A DNA stretch of 6,314 nucleotides from Campylobacterales bacterium (GTDB lineage: Bacteria > Campylobacterota > Campylobacteria > Campylobacterales > Sulfurovaceae), in contig JACXUN010000090.1 in the NCBI GenBank assembly GCA_014763905.1, forward strand, positions 1 to 6,314, read 5' to 3'. Positions 1 through 5,929 of this stretch are shown one piece after another. The position numbers and the translations under genes are program-made. Under the pieces are notes generated by a model, which was given only the letters and a program-made list of their open reading frames with translations, was not told the DNA's origin and made no database searches. Numbering within the stretch: position 1 is the stretch's first letter; each line of letters starts with the position of its first letter.

Positions 1-1011
1 CTCATACTTTTTGAGGATTCCGACATCACCGATACGATAGCGGATCAACGGCATCGAGTAGTTACTAAGCGTCGTCACCACGATTTCACCCTGCTCTCCC
101 GGTTGACACGGTTGATCGGCTTCATTGATGACTTCGACCAGCGTATGTTCCATCATGATGTGCAATCCATCTTGAGCTTTACACTCTGAAGCAATTGATC
201 CTACTTCTCTACTGCCGTAATAGTTATACGTTTGAGTACCAAAAATCTTTTCGATCAATATTCTCATCGGTTCATAGAGTGTTCCGGCTGCCAAATGGAT
301 TGCCTGCTGCGGTCTCACTTTGATCCGGTGTTTGTTTGCATAGTTCGCCAACTCATACATCGACTGAACATATCCCTTAATCAATTTAGGACGTTTACGA
401 TTCAATATCTGAATATACTGTTCCATATCGGCTTCACTCATACTAAAACTGTTGAGTACCAGCCGATTATAATAGATGTCAAACAGCTTCTCTTTGAGCG
501 ACTTTTTCCCCTTAAAAATATCCCGCTCCGCTCCCCAGATGATCACCATATCGTCATACGGTTCATATCCACGCCATGAGTAGGCCAAATGGGTATGGAT
601 GCGATTACTCATCGCATATTGGGCATCTTGCATAAAGGTTACCGGTTCGCCGGTTGAACCGCCCGAACTGTTTTGATAGGGATTGCGTGATGCCATATCG
701 GTAGCGTGCATTCGTTCTTTCTCACGACGGATAGAGGTTTTGGTCAAAAAAGGAATCGCCTGAAATGCTTCTATCGATTCAAGTTGGATTTGATTCTCTT
801 TAGCCAAACCAATTTGATTGAAAAGATCATGATAGTAAGGGATATTTTGATAGGCATGAGTAAGCAGTTGATTAAGTTTCTGCAGCTGTTGTTCTTGCTG
901 CCATGGCAGTGAACGATATTGATTCACTTTCAACTGCCGATAGTTTTTTAAAAAGGTTCTATTTTTTAAATTTAGCCTAAGATAACTTAGGATTTTCCCA
1001 AAAGGAAACAT
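1..1011 (-). CDS. CapK/PaaK-like adenylate-forming enzyme (phenylacetate-CoA ligase family), C-terminus cut by window edge
   Basis: Reading the minus strand from an ATG at 1011 gives 337 codons without a stop up to the window edge. The family is usually about 430-450 residues, so roughly the last 100 (the mobile C-terminal lid domain) are missing here. Visible adenylate-forming motifs are the Ser/Gly/Thr-rich phosphate-binding loop SSGGSTGEP (residues 115-123), the aromatic-Gly-x-x-Glu motif YYGSREVGS (264-272), and RYRIGDVG (324-331), whose Asp329 is the expected ribose-binding acid. No signal peptide or membrane segment is seen, so it is probably cytoplasmic. A GGGAG Shine-Dalgarno at 1019-1023 sits 7 nt before the ATG and supports this start. 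Relatives in capsule clusters are called CapK; their acyl substrate is mostly unknown. By inference it activates a carboxylic acid as an acyl-adenylate, possibly for transfer to a sugar. Family assignment is firm, function is not. It is separated from the upstream operon by a 105-bp spacer with terminator-like and palindromic structure. Confidence 0.88.
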   Translation of the reverse strand, partial: MFPFGKILSYLRLNLKNRTFLKNYRQLKVNQYRSLPWQQEQQLQKLNQLLTHAYQNIPYYHDLFNQIGLAKENQIQLESIEAFQAIPFLTKTSIRREKERMHATDMASRNPYQNSSGGSTGEPVTFMQDAQYAMSNRIHTHLAYSWRGYEPYDDMVIIWGAERDIFKGKKSLKEKLFDIYYNRLVLNSFSMSEADMEQYIQILNRKRPKLIKGYVQSMYELANYANKHRIKVRPQQAIHLAAGTLYEPMRILIEKIFGTQTYNYYGSREVGSIASECKAQDGLHIMMEHTLVEVINEADQPCQPGEQGEIVVTTLSNYSMPLIRYRIGDVGILKKYE

Positions 1012-1018
1012 CACCTGA

Positions 1019-1023
1019 CTCCC
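1019..1023 (-). promoter_or_regulatory. Ribosome-binding site of the CapK-like gene, within an inverted-repeat arm
   Basis: On the minus strand GGGAG lies 7 nt upstream of the ATG at 1011. Its three G residues (1021-1023) are also the end of the arm TTAACGGG (1021-1028), which is complementary to CCCGTTAA at 1097-1104. Pairing of the two arms in the leader RNA would hide this site. An AGG at 1014-1016 is too close to the ATG to be the main site. Confidence 0.6.
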
Positions 1024-1048
1024 GTTAATATGTTAATATATATTAACA
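1024..1048. promoter_or_regulatory. Iterated GTTAATAT motif forming a perfect 18-bp palindrome; candidate operator and promoter region
   Basis: GTTAATAT occurs at 1024-1031 and 1032-1039, directly adjacent, and again inverted at 1040-1047. Positions 1031-1048 (TGTTAATATATATTAACA) are a perfect palindrome. It ends 19 bp before the ATG of the CapK-like gene. Read on the minus strand it contains TATATT (1035-1040), a five-of-six match to a sigma-70 -10 box, and TGTTAATAT, which resembles an extended -10. The 17-bp spaced -35 position (TTTTTA, 1058-1063) is poor. Symmetry plus repetition suggest a dimeric regulator site over a promoter. AT-richness alone can yield such palindromes, so the regulatory reading is inference. 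Confidence 0.4.
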
Positions 1049-1070
1049 AATAACACATAAAAACATAATT

Positions 1071-1099
1071 AAAAAAACTAAGTTTCTCACTTAAACTTA
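1071..1099 (-). terminator. Probable Rho-independent terminator after the epimerase gene
   Basis: On the minus strand TAAGTTT (1099-1093), a 7-nt loop, and AAACTTA (1085-1079) form a perfect 7-bp stem, followed after one G by seven consecutive T residues (1077-1071). It begins 18 nt past the stop codon of the epimerase gene. The U-tract is convincing; the stem is weak because it holds a single G-C pair. On the plus strand there is no T-run after the hairpin, so it acts only in the minus direction. It probably separates the nucleotide-sugar operon from the CapK-like gene. Confidence 0.5.
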
Positions 1100-1104
1100 A
1101 CGGG

Positions 1105-1126
1105 AAACCAATAAAATTATTGGTTT
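1105..1126 (-). repeat. Perfect 9-bp hairpin spanning the stop codon of the epimerase gene
   Basis: AAACCAATA (1105-1113) and TATTGGTTT (1118-1126) are perfect inverted repeats around a 4-nt loop, and the TAA stop of the epimerase gene (1117-1119) lies in the structure. On the minus-strand RNA the stem is followed by CCCGUUAAG and not by a U-run, so it is not an intrinsic terminator alone. It may act with the second hairpin just downstream as a 3'-end stabiliser or tandem terminator. Confidence 0.45.
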
Positions 1127-2193
1127 GATTCCTGATTAATTTCATCCTTAAAGAACGCTAAATACCAATCGACAAAGTTATTGATCCCCTCTTGAATCGG
1201 TGTAGCCGGTTTATATCCCAAATCCTCTGCCAAATCGTCCACATTGGCAAAGGTCGCCGGTACATCGCCCGGTTGGATCGGCATCATATTTTTCTCGATG
1301 GTTTTACCCAGTTTATTTTCGATTGCGGTAATAAAGTCCATCAATTTCACCGGATTTTGATTCCCGATATTATAGACTTTGTACGGTGCGGAAGAGGTCG
1401 AAACCCGTCCATCTTTACCGTTCCACGTCGGATCCGGTTTGGCAGGATTGTCAATGACTCGGATAATCCCTTCGACAATATCATCGATATAGGTAAAGTC
1501 CCGCAGCATCTCGCCATTGTTGAACACATCGATCGGTTTACCCTCCAGTGCCGCTTTGACAAATAGAAAGAGTGCCATATCGGGTCGTCCCCACGGTCCA
1601 TAGACGGTAAAAAATCGCAATCCGGTCGTCGCAATACCGTAGAGATGACTATAGGTGTGTGCCATCAACTCATTGGCTTTTTTGGAAGCCGCATAAAGAG
1701 AGATCGGATGATCTACATTGTGATCGGTCGAGAACGGCAGCTCCTCGTTCAATCCGTAAACTGAAGAGCTGGAAGCATACGAGAGGTTGCTGACATTATG
1801 GTGTCGACACCCCTCTAAGATATTTAAAAATCCGACAATATTACTATCCATATAAGCATCCGGATTGGTCAACGAGTAGCGTACGCCTGCTTGTGCCGCC
1901 AAATTACAGACGGCATCAAACTGCTCCGCTTCAAAGAGCTTCATCATATTCTCTTTGTCTTCTAGGTTCAGTTTGATAAATTTATAGTTGGGATGTTTGG
2001 AGGAGGTTACCAGTTTGTTATATTCAATATCTGACTCTTCAATACCGGCTCGATCCAATCGTCCATATTTTACTCGAATATCATAGTAGTCATTGATACT
2101 GTCAAGTCCTACTACTTCATCCCCGCGTTCTAGCAATTTGATCGCCAACTGATTTCCGATAAATCCTGCTGTACCGGTTACTAATATTTTCAC
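1117..2193 (-). CDS. UDP-glucuronate 4-epimerase-like NAD-dependent epimerase (CapI/LspL type)
   Basis: This extended short-chain dehydrogenase/reductase of 358 residues is expected to interconvert UDP-GlcA and UDP-GalA in the cytoplasm through a 4-keto intermediate with tightly bound NAD. Visible features are the Rossmann loop GTAGFIG (residues 7-13), Asp31 at the end of strand 2 for the adenosine ribose, the NLAAQAGVRYS segment (98-107), the Ser-rich catalytic stretch SSSSVYG (141-147), and the catalytic YAASK pair Tyr167/Lys171. FFTVYGPWGRPDMA (194-207) and the APYKVYNIGN segment (269-278) are typical of bacterial UDP-glucuronate 4-epimerases and not of GalE. Length is slightly above the usual 335-350. 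The start is GTG at 2193, fixed by AAGGAG 8 nt upstream; there is no ATG at this place. It follows ugd by 15 nt, and Ugd makes its presumed substrate. An alternative is a UDP-GlcNAc or UDP-GlcNAcA epimerase; the Ugd neighbour argues against it. Confidence 0.9.
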   Translation of the reverse strand: MKILVTGTAGFIGNQLAIKLLERGDEVVGLDSINDYYDIRVKYGRLDRAGIEESDIEYNKLVTSSKHPNYKFIKLNLEDKENMMKLFEAEQFDAVCNLAAQAGVRYSLTNPDAYMDSNIVGFLNILEGCRHHNVSNLSYASSSSVYGLNEELPFSTDHNVDHPISLYAASKKANELMAHTYSHLYGIATTGLRFFTVYGPWGRPDMALFLFVKAALEGKPIDVFNNGEMLRDFTYIDDIVEGIIRVIDNPAKPDPTWNGKDGRVSTSSAPYKVYNIGNQNPVKLMDFITAIENKLGKTIEKNMMPIQPGDVPATFANVDDLAEDLGYKPATPIQEGINNFVDWYLAFFKDEINQESNQ

Positions 2194-2201
2194 AATTCCA
2201 T

Positions 2202-2207
2202 CTCCTT
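2202..2207 (-). promoter_or_regulatory. Ribosome-binding site supporting the GTG start of the epimerase
   Basis: AAGGAG on the minus strand lies 8 nt before the GTG at 2193 and directly after the ugd stop codon (2209-2211). Its strength and spacing decide for the GTG initiation codon. Confidence 0.75.
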
Positions 2208-2208
2208 T

Positions 2209-3537
2209 TTATGACTGTACACCGATTTGGTGATACTCAAATCCGATTGCTTCTAACTTCTCTTTGTTGTATTGGTTCCGTCCATCGAAAATTACGGCTT
2301 GATTGAGCCGCTTCTCTATCTCGGTAAAGTCCGGACTTCTAAACTCTTTCCACTCGGTCAATAGTAACAGGGCATCCGCTCTGCTGAGTGCGGTGTATTT
2401 ACTCTCGACATACTCGACATTGGCATTGTCTTTGAGATAGAAGCTCTCTGCCTCATGACGGGCTTTGGGATCATACGCTTTGATCTTGGCACCCCGTTTG
2501 GTCAACTCATTGATCACGGTAATCGAACTGGCTTCTCGCATATCGTCTGTCTCCGGTTTAAAGGCAAGCCCCCAAACGGCGAAGGTTTTTCCCTCTAAAT
2601 TCTCACCGAATTTTTTGATCACCTTATCGGAGATGACGCGTTTTTGATCATAGTTGACCGCTTCAACCGCATCCAAAATTCTTGGCGTATAGCCGAAATC
2701 TTTGGCTGTTTTCGCCAAGGCTTGGACATCTTTAGGGAAACAGGAACCGCCATATCCGCATCCCGGATAGATAAAGGAGTAACCGATCCGGTTGTCGCTT
2801 CCGATTCCGTGACGTACCTTGTTGACATCGGCACCAACCCGTTCACAGATATTGGACATCTCGTTCATAAAAGAGATTTTGGTTGCCAACATCGCATTGG
2901 CAGCGTATTTGGTCATCTCAGCCGATCGCACATCCATCGCGATAAACCGATCATGGCTTCGGGTAAACGGAGCATAGAGTTCTCGCATCACGCGAATCGC
3001 CTCTTCAGTATCCGCTCCGATTACCACACGATCCGGCTTCATGAAATCTTCAATCGCCGCACCCTCTTTGAGAAACTCCGGATTGGAAATCACATCAAAC
3101 GTTAGGTTTGATCCGCGTTTATCCAGTTCGGCTTGGACGGTCGCTTTGACCTTATCGGCGGTACCGACCGGTACGGTACTCTTGTCGATGATGTACATAT
3201 GATGACGCATATGCTCACCGATTGATTTGGCTACGGCAAGCACATACTGCAGATCGGCACTTCCATCTTCACCCATCGGCGTACCAACGGCGATAAAACA
3301 GATGTTGGAGTTATCCAGTGCCGCTTTAATATCGGTGGTAAAATTAAGCGTCTCTTTTTTATGGTTCTCTAAGACCATTGTCTCTAGTCCTGGTTCATAG
3401 ATTGGAACGATACCTTTTTCTAACGATGCGACTTTTTTCTCATCAATATCGACGCAGATCACATTATTACCCATCTCAGCGAAACATGTTCCGCTCACCA
3501 AACCGACATAGCCAGTACCGATTACGCTTATTTTCAT
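2209..3537 (-). CDS. ugd: UDP-glucose 6-dehydrogenase
   Basis: This enzyme oxidises UDP-glucose to UDP-glucuronate with two NAD+ in the cytoplasm. The 442 residues match the usual bacterial length. The N-terminal Rossmann domain shows GTGYVG (7-12) and Asp30; [12 protein letters not shown] (85-96) and STVPVGT (120-126) follow. [15 protein letters not shown] (151-165) binds substrate. Lys210 and Asn214 in the [10 protein letters not shown] segment are conserved catalytic-site residues. [14 protein letters not shown] (257-270) carries the catalytic Cys266, and [16 protein letters not shown] (323-338) is the C-terminal UDP-binding domain motif. The GEDGSADL and [13 protein letters not shown] forms separate it from the ManNAc dehydrogenase encoded next door. 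The ATG at 3537 overlaps the wecC stop as ATGA, with GGAG 7 nt upstream, so translation is probably coupled. Its product feeds the downstream 4-epimerase. All key residues are present. Confidence 0.96.
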   Translation of the reverse strand: MKISVIGTGYVGLVSGTCFAEMGNNVICVDIDEKKVASLEKGIVPIYEPGLETMVLENHKKETLNFTTDIKAALDNSNICFIAVGTPMGEDGSADLQYVLAVAKSIGEHMRHHMYIIDKSTVPVGTADKVKATVQAELDKRGSNLTFDVISNPEFLKEGAAIEDFMKPDRVVIGADTEEAIRVMRELYAPFTRSHDRFIAMDVRSAEMTKYAANAMLATKISFMNEMSNICERVGADVNKVRHGIGSDNRIGYSFIYPGCGYGGSCFPKDVQALAKTAKDFGYTPRILDAVEAVNYDQKRVISDKVIKKFGENLEGKTFAVWGLAFKPETDDMREASSITVINELTKRGAKIKAYDPKARHEAESFYLKDNANVEYVESKYTALSRADALLLLTEWKEFRSPDFTEIEKRLNQAVIFDGRNQYNKEKLEAIGFEYHQIGVQS

Positions 3538-4730
3538 CTTTTTACTCCACAGAAATCAAGTATTTGTTGGTCTTTGAGCTGCATTGTTTTGAACTCTTTG
3601 TGAGCTACTAAAAAGACAACGATATCAGCTGCTTCAACAGCCGTATTATACTCAACTATCTTAAATTCATCAAAACTTTTTATATTGGGTTCAACGGCTA
3701 ATACTTCATATCCCTCTGATACCAAACGCCGAGTAATATAGAGTGCCGGAGACTCTCTGAGGTCATCAATATCGGGTTTAAACGCCAATCCCATACACGC
3801 GATTTTGGCTTTTCGACCCTGCTCTTTTTCAAACATCAAGGCAGCATTTTTGATTTTTTCAATCGACCATTCTGTTTTATAAGTGTTGATCTCGCGTGCG
3901 GTTCGGATGATTTTGGCATCTTCACCTCCGGCATGGACAATAAACCATGGATCAACCGCAATGCAGTGTCCGCCGACACCGGCTCCGGGCTGAAGAATAT
4001 TGACACGCGGATGGCGATTAGCTAATTTAATCAACTCCCAAACATCGATACCGAACTTATCACAGAGAATAGAGAGTTCATTGGCAAAAGCGATATTGAC
4101 ATCTCTAAACGAATTTTCAGTTAGTTTTGCCATTTCAGCAGTTTTAGCTTCGGTTGCCAATACGGCACCTTTGACAAACGTTTGATAGAATGCTACCGTT
4201 TTTTCGGTTGCTTCCGGTGTTGTACCCCCAACAATTCGGTCGTTTTCCACCAGCTCTCTCATAATACAACCCGGTAAAACCCGCTCAGGACAGTGGGCAA
4301 TATAAATTTTGGAGGTATCGACTCCCTCTGCTTGTAATACCGATTCGATCTTATCCGTCGTTCCAACCGGTGAAGTAGATTCTAAAATAACAATATTTCC
4401 CTCTCTAACATAAGGTGCAATCGATTCGGTTGCTGAGATCACATAATCGATATTGGGAACAAATCCGTTATGAAAAGGGGTCGGTACCGCGATAATAAAG
4501 ACATCCGCCTCTATCGGTTTAGTATCGGCTTTAAGCCTTCCGCTATTGACGGCTGATTTGACAAACGTATCCAAATCCGGCTCTACTATATGAATCTGCC
4601 CCCCATTAATCGTATCCACCGTTGACTGCACCACATCCACCCCGTGAATCTGATAGCCTCTATTGGCTAAGAGTGCCGCAGTCGGTAGTCCGATATATCC
4701 TAAACCCATGACACATATTTTTTTATCCAT
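3534..4730 (-). CDS. wecC: UDP-N-acetyl-D-mannosamine dehydrogenase
   Basis: The protein (398 residues; E. coli WecC is about 420) belongs to the UDP-glucose/GDP-mannose dehydrogenase superfamily and should oxidise UDP-ManNAc to UDP-ManNAcA with two NAD+. Visible features are the Rossmann loop GLGYIG (9-14) with Asp32, PTPF (83-86), ESTSPVGTT (117-125), and [10 protein letters not shown] (145-154), which is typical of the N-acetylhexosamine dehydrogenase branch. [20 protein letters not shown] (201-220) contains Lys202 and Asn206. [15 protein letters not shown] (249-263) carries catalytic Cys256, and [15 protein letters not shown] (315-329) marks the C-terminal domain. The GGHCI..DP form distinguishes it from Ugd. 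The ATG at 4730 overlaps the wecB end by 8 nt, and AGGA lies 11 nt upstream, a slightly long spacing. An alternative is a UDP-GlcNAc dehydrogenase (WbpA-like), but the adjacent wecB, which makes UDP-ManNAc, favours WecC. Confidence 0.93.
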   Translation of the reverse strand: MDKKICVMGLGYIGLPTAALLANRGYQIHGVDVVQSTVDTINGGQIHIVEPDLDTFVKSAVNSGRLKADTKPIEADVFIIAVPTPFHNGFVPNIDYVISATESIAPYVREGNIVILESTSPVGTTDKIESVLQAEGVDTSKIYIAHCPERVLPGCIMRELVENDRIVGGTTPEATEKTVAFYQTFVKGAVLATEAKTAEMAKLTENSFRDVNIAFANELSILCDKFGIDVWELIKLANRHPRVNILQPGAGVGGHCIAVDPWFIVHAGGEDAKIIRTAREINTYKTEWSIEKIKNAALMFEKEQGRKAKIACMGLAFKPDIDDLRESPALYITRRLVSEGYEVLAVEPNIKSFDEFKIVEYNTAVEAADIVVFLVAHKEFKTMQLKDQQILDFCGVKR

Positions 4731-5871
4731 TGTTGTTTATATCCTTTATATAGTTGATAATTCGTTCAGACGCTTTTCCGTCACCATAGGGATTATGAGC
4801 TTGACTCATTGCTTTATAGAGTGTTTCGTTATCCAGCAACGCTTGTGCCGTCTCAATGATTTTGGTTTTATCCGTTCCGACCAGTTTAACCGTACCGGCT
4901 TCTACTGCTTCGGGACGCTCCGTCGTATCCCGCATCACCAATACCGGTTTGCCCAATGAAGGAGCCTCCTCCTGTATGCCACCACTATCGGTCAGAATCA
5001 GATAGGATTGATTCATGAGATAGATAAATGATTCGTATTGCAGCGGGGCGATCAGATAGATATTGGGAATATTGGAGAGAATCGCTTTGACCGGCTCCTG
5101 TACATTGGGATTAAGATGCACCGGATAGATAATATCCACATCACGGTTTTGCAGTGCCAACGTTTTGAGGGCTTCACAGATATGGATGAAACCTTCGCCG
5201 AAATTCTCCCGCCGATGTCCAGTAACCAGAATAATTCTCCGCTCTTGTGAAAAGTTGAGGGAAGCTTGATGCAGCTGCTCGACTATTCTATTTTTGAGTC
5301 CACGGTTATGTTCGATCTTCTCCAGTGTTAAGAAGAGTGCATCGATAACCGTATTGCCAGTTACCGTAATGGATGAGGGAGATTTGTTTTCATTCAAAAG
5401 ATTCATCTTGCTTGTCCGTGTCGGTGCGAAATGGTAGTTGGCTAATACCCCTGTGATTTGTCGATTTGCCTCTTCCGGCCACGGACTGTAGAGATTACCG
5501 GTTCTCAAGCCGGCTTCGACATGTCCGACGGCTATCTTTTGATAAAATGCCGACAGGGCAGTCGCACTGGTAGTAGTGGTATCACCATGAACCAAAACCA
5601 GATCAGGTTTAAAATCGTACAGAACCTTTTTCATACCCAACAAAACATTGATGGTCACATCATAAAGATCTTGTCCCGGACTCATAATATTGAGATCATA
5701 ATCCGGTTCAATCTCAAAGATATCCAAAACCTGATCCAGCATCTCTCGATGTTGTGCCGTGACACACACTTTAACCTCAAAATCCCCTCGATGCTTTTCA
5801 AAACGTTTCACCAAGGGAGCCATTTTGATCGCCTCTGGTCTCGTTCCAAAGACTATTAATATTTTTTTCAC
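4723..5871 (-). CDS. wecB: UDP-N-acetylglucosamine 2-epimerase (non-hydrolysing)
   Basis: The enzyme interconverts UDP-GlcNAc and UDP-ManNAc, the substrate of the WecC encoded next. It has 382 residues (E. coli WecB 376) and the GT-B-like two-domain fold. Visible motifs are FGTRPEAIK (8-16), HGDTTT with Asp97 (95-100), HVEAGLRTG with Glu119 (117-125), WPEEANR (131-137) with the third catalytic acid, [10 protein letters not shown] with His219 (216-225), [28 protein letters not shown] (294-321, UDP site), and GDGKASERI (363-371). These are the residues of the non-hydrolysing family, so sialic-acid-type hydrolysing NeuC is unlikely. The start is GTG at 5871 with GAGGAG 8 nt upstream. An ATG at 5887 lies in another frame. 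The 3' end overlaps wecC by 8 nt, and the upstream kinase gene is 57 nt away. No membrane segment or signal peptide is seen, as expected for a cytoplasmic enzyme. Confidence 0.96.
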   Translation of the reverse strand: MKKILIVFGTRPEAIKMAPLVKRFEKHRGDFEVKVCVTAQHREMLDQVLDIFEIEPDYDLNIMSPGQDLYDVTINVLLGMKKVLYDFKPDLVLVHGDTTTTSATALSAFYQKIAVGHVEAGLRTGNLYSPWPEEANRQITGVLANYHFAPTRTSKMNLLNENKSPSSITVTGNTVIDALFLTLEKIEHNRGLKNRIVEQLHQASLNFSQERRIILVTGHRRENFGEGFIHICEALKTLALQNRDVDIIYPVHLNPNVQEPVKAILSNIPNIYLIAPLQYESFIYLMNQSYLILTDSGGIQEEAPSLGKPVLVMRDTTERPEAVEAGTVKLVGTDKTKIIETAQALLDNETLYKAMSQAHNPYGDGKASERIINYIKDINNNG

Positions 5872-5879
5872 CTGAGAAT

Positions 5880-5885
5880 CTCCTC
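5880..5885 (-). promoter_or_regulatory. Ribosome-binding site supporting the GTG start of wecB
   Basis: GAGGAG on the minus strand lies 8 nt upstream of the GTG at 5871. It overlaps a TGA (5884-5886) that is in frame with the upstream kinase gene, beyond that gene's TAG stop. Confidence 0.75.
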
Positions 5886-5913
5886 ATGATTTTTGTTTAT
5901 ATTTTTGCAACAT

Positions 5914-5929
5914 GAGGGTTTCATCCCTC
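5914..5929 (-). repeat. Short GC-rich hairpin directly after the kinase stop codon
   Basis: GAGGG (5914-5918) and CCCTC (5925-5929) form a 5-bp stem with a 6-nt loop, starting at the last base of the kinase TAG codon. On the minus-strand RNA it is followed by AUGUUGCAAAAA with no U-run, so it does not look like an intrinsic terminator. It lies in the 57-nt gap before wecB and could affect RNA stability or coupling; chance is also possible. Confidence 0.3.

Larger units (their letters stand above)
1021..1104. repeat. Outer 8-bp inverted repeat enclosing most of the intergenic spacer
   Basis: CCCGTTAA at 1021-1028 and TTAACGGG at 1097-1104 are perfect reverse complements and bracket an 84-bp AT-rich stretch. 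The arms are the only GC-containing blocks in the gap. They could form a long-range stem in a read-through transcript that covers the ribosome-binding site of the CapK-like gene, or could be terminal inverted repeats of a tiny element. No target-site duplication was recognised next to the arms, so the second reading is weak. Confidence 0.45.

Noticed and set aside
232..912. Two plus-strand open frames (232-579 and 706-912)
   Set aside because: Both are antisense to the CapK-like gene, whose minus-strand reading is continuous and carries family motifs.
1347..1634. Minus-strand open frame of 95 codons in a second frame inside the epimerase gene
   Set aside because: Nested in the conserved epimerase coding region with no independent motif or start signal.
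2644..3105. Plus-strand open frame of 153 codons
   Set aside because: It lies wholly antisense to ugd, whose catalytic motifs are intact, and the translation resembles no known family and has no convincing ribosome-binding site. It is an antisense shadow.
2209..4730. wecC and ugd as a duplicated, redundant gene pair
   Set aside because: They share superfamily motifs, but the diagnostic segments differ (GGHCIAVDP against [18 protein letters not shown] against SNPEFLKEG), so they are distinct enzymes and not a recent tandem duplication.
5458..5859. Plus-strand open frame of 133 codons
   Set aside because: Antisense to the N-terminal half of wecB; no recognisable domain.
5914..5929. The hairpin after the kinase stop as an intrinsic terminator
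   Set aside because: Only 5 bp and no T-run downstream on the minus strand; wecB follows in 57 nt with its own ribosome-binding site and no clear promoter.
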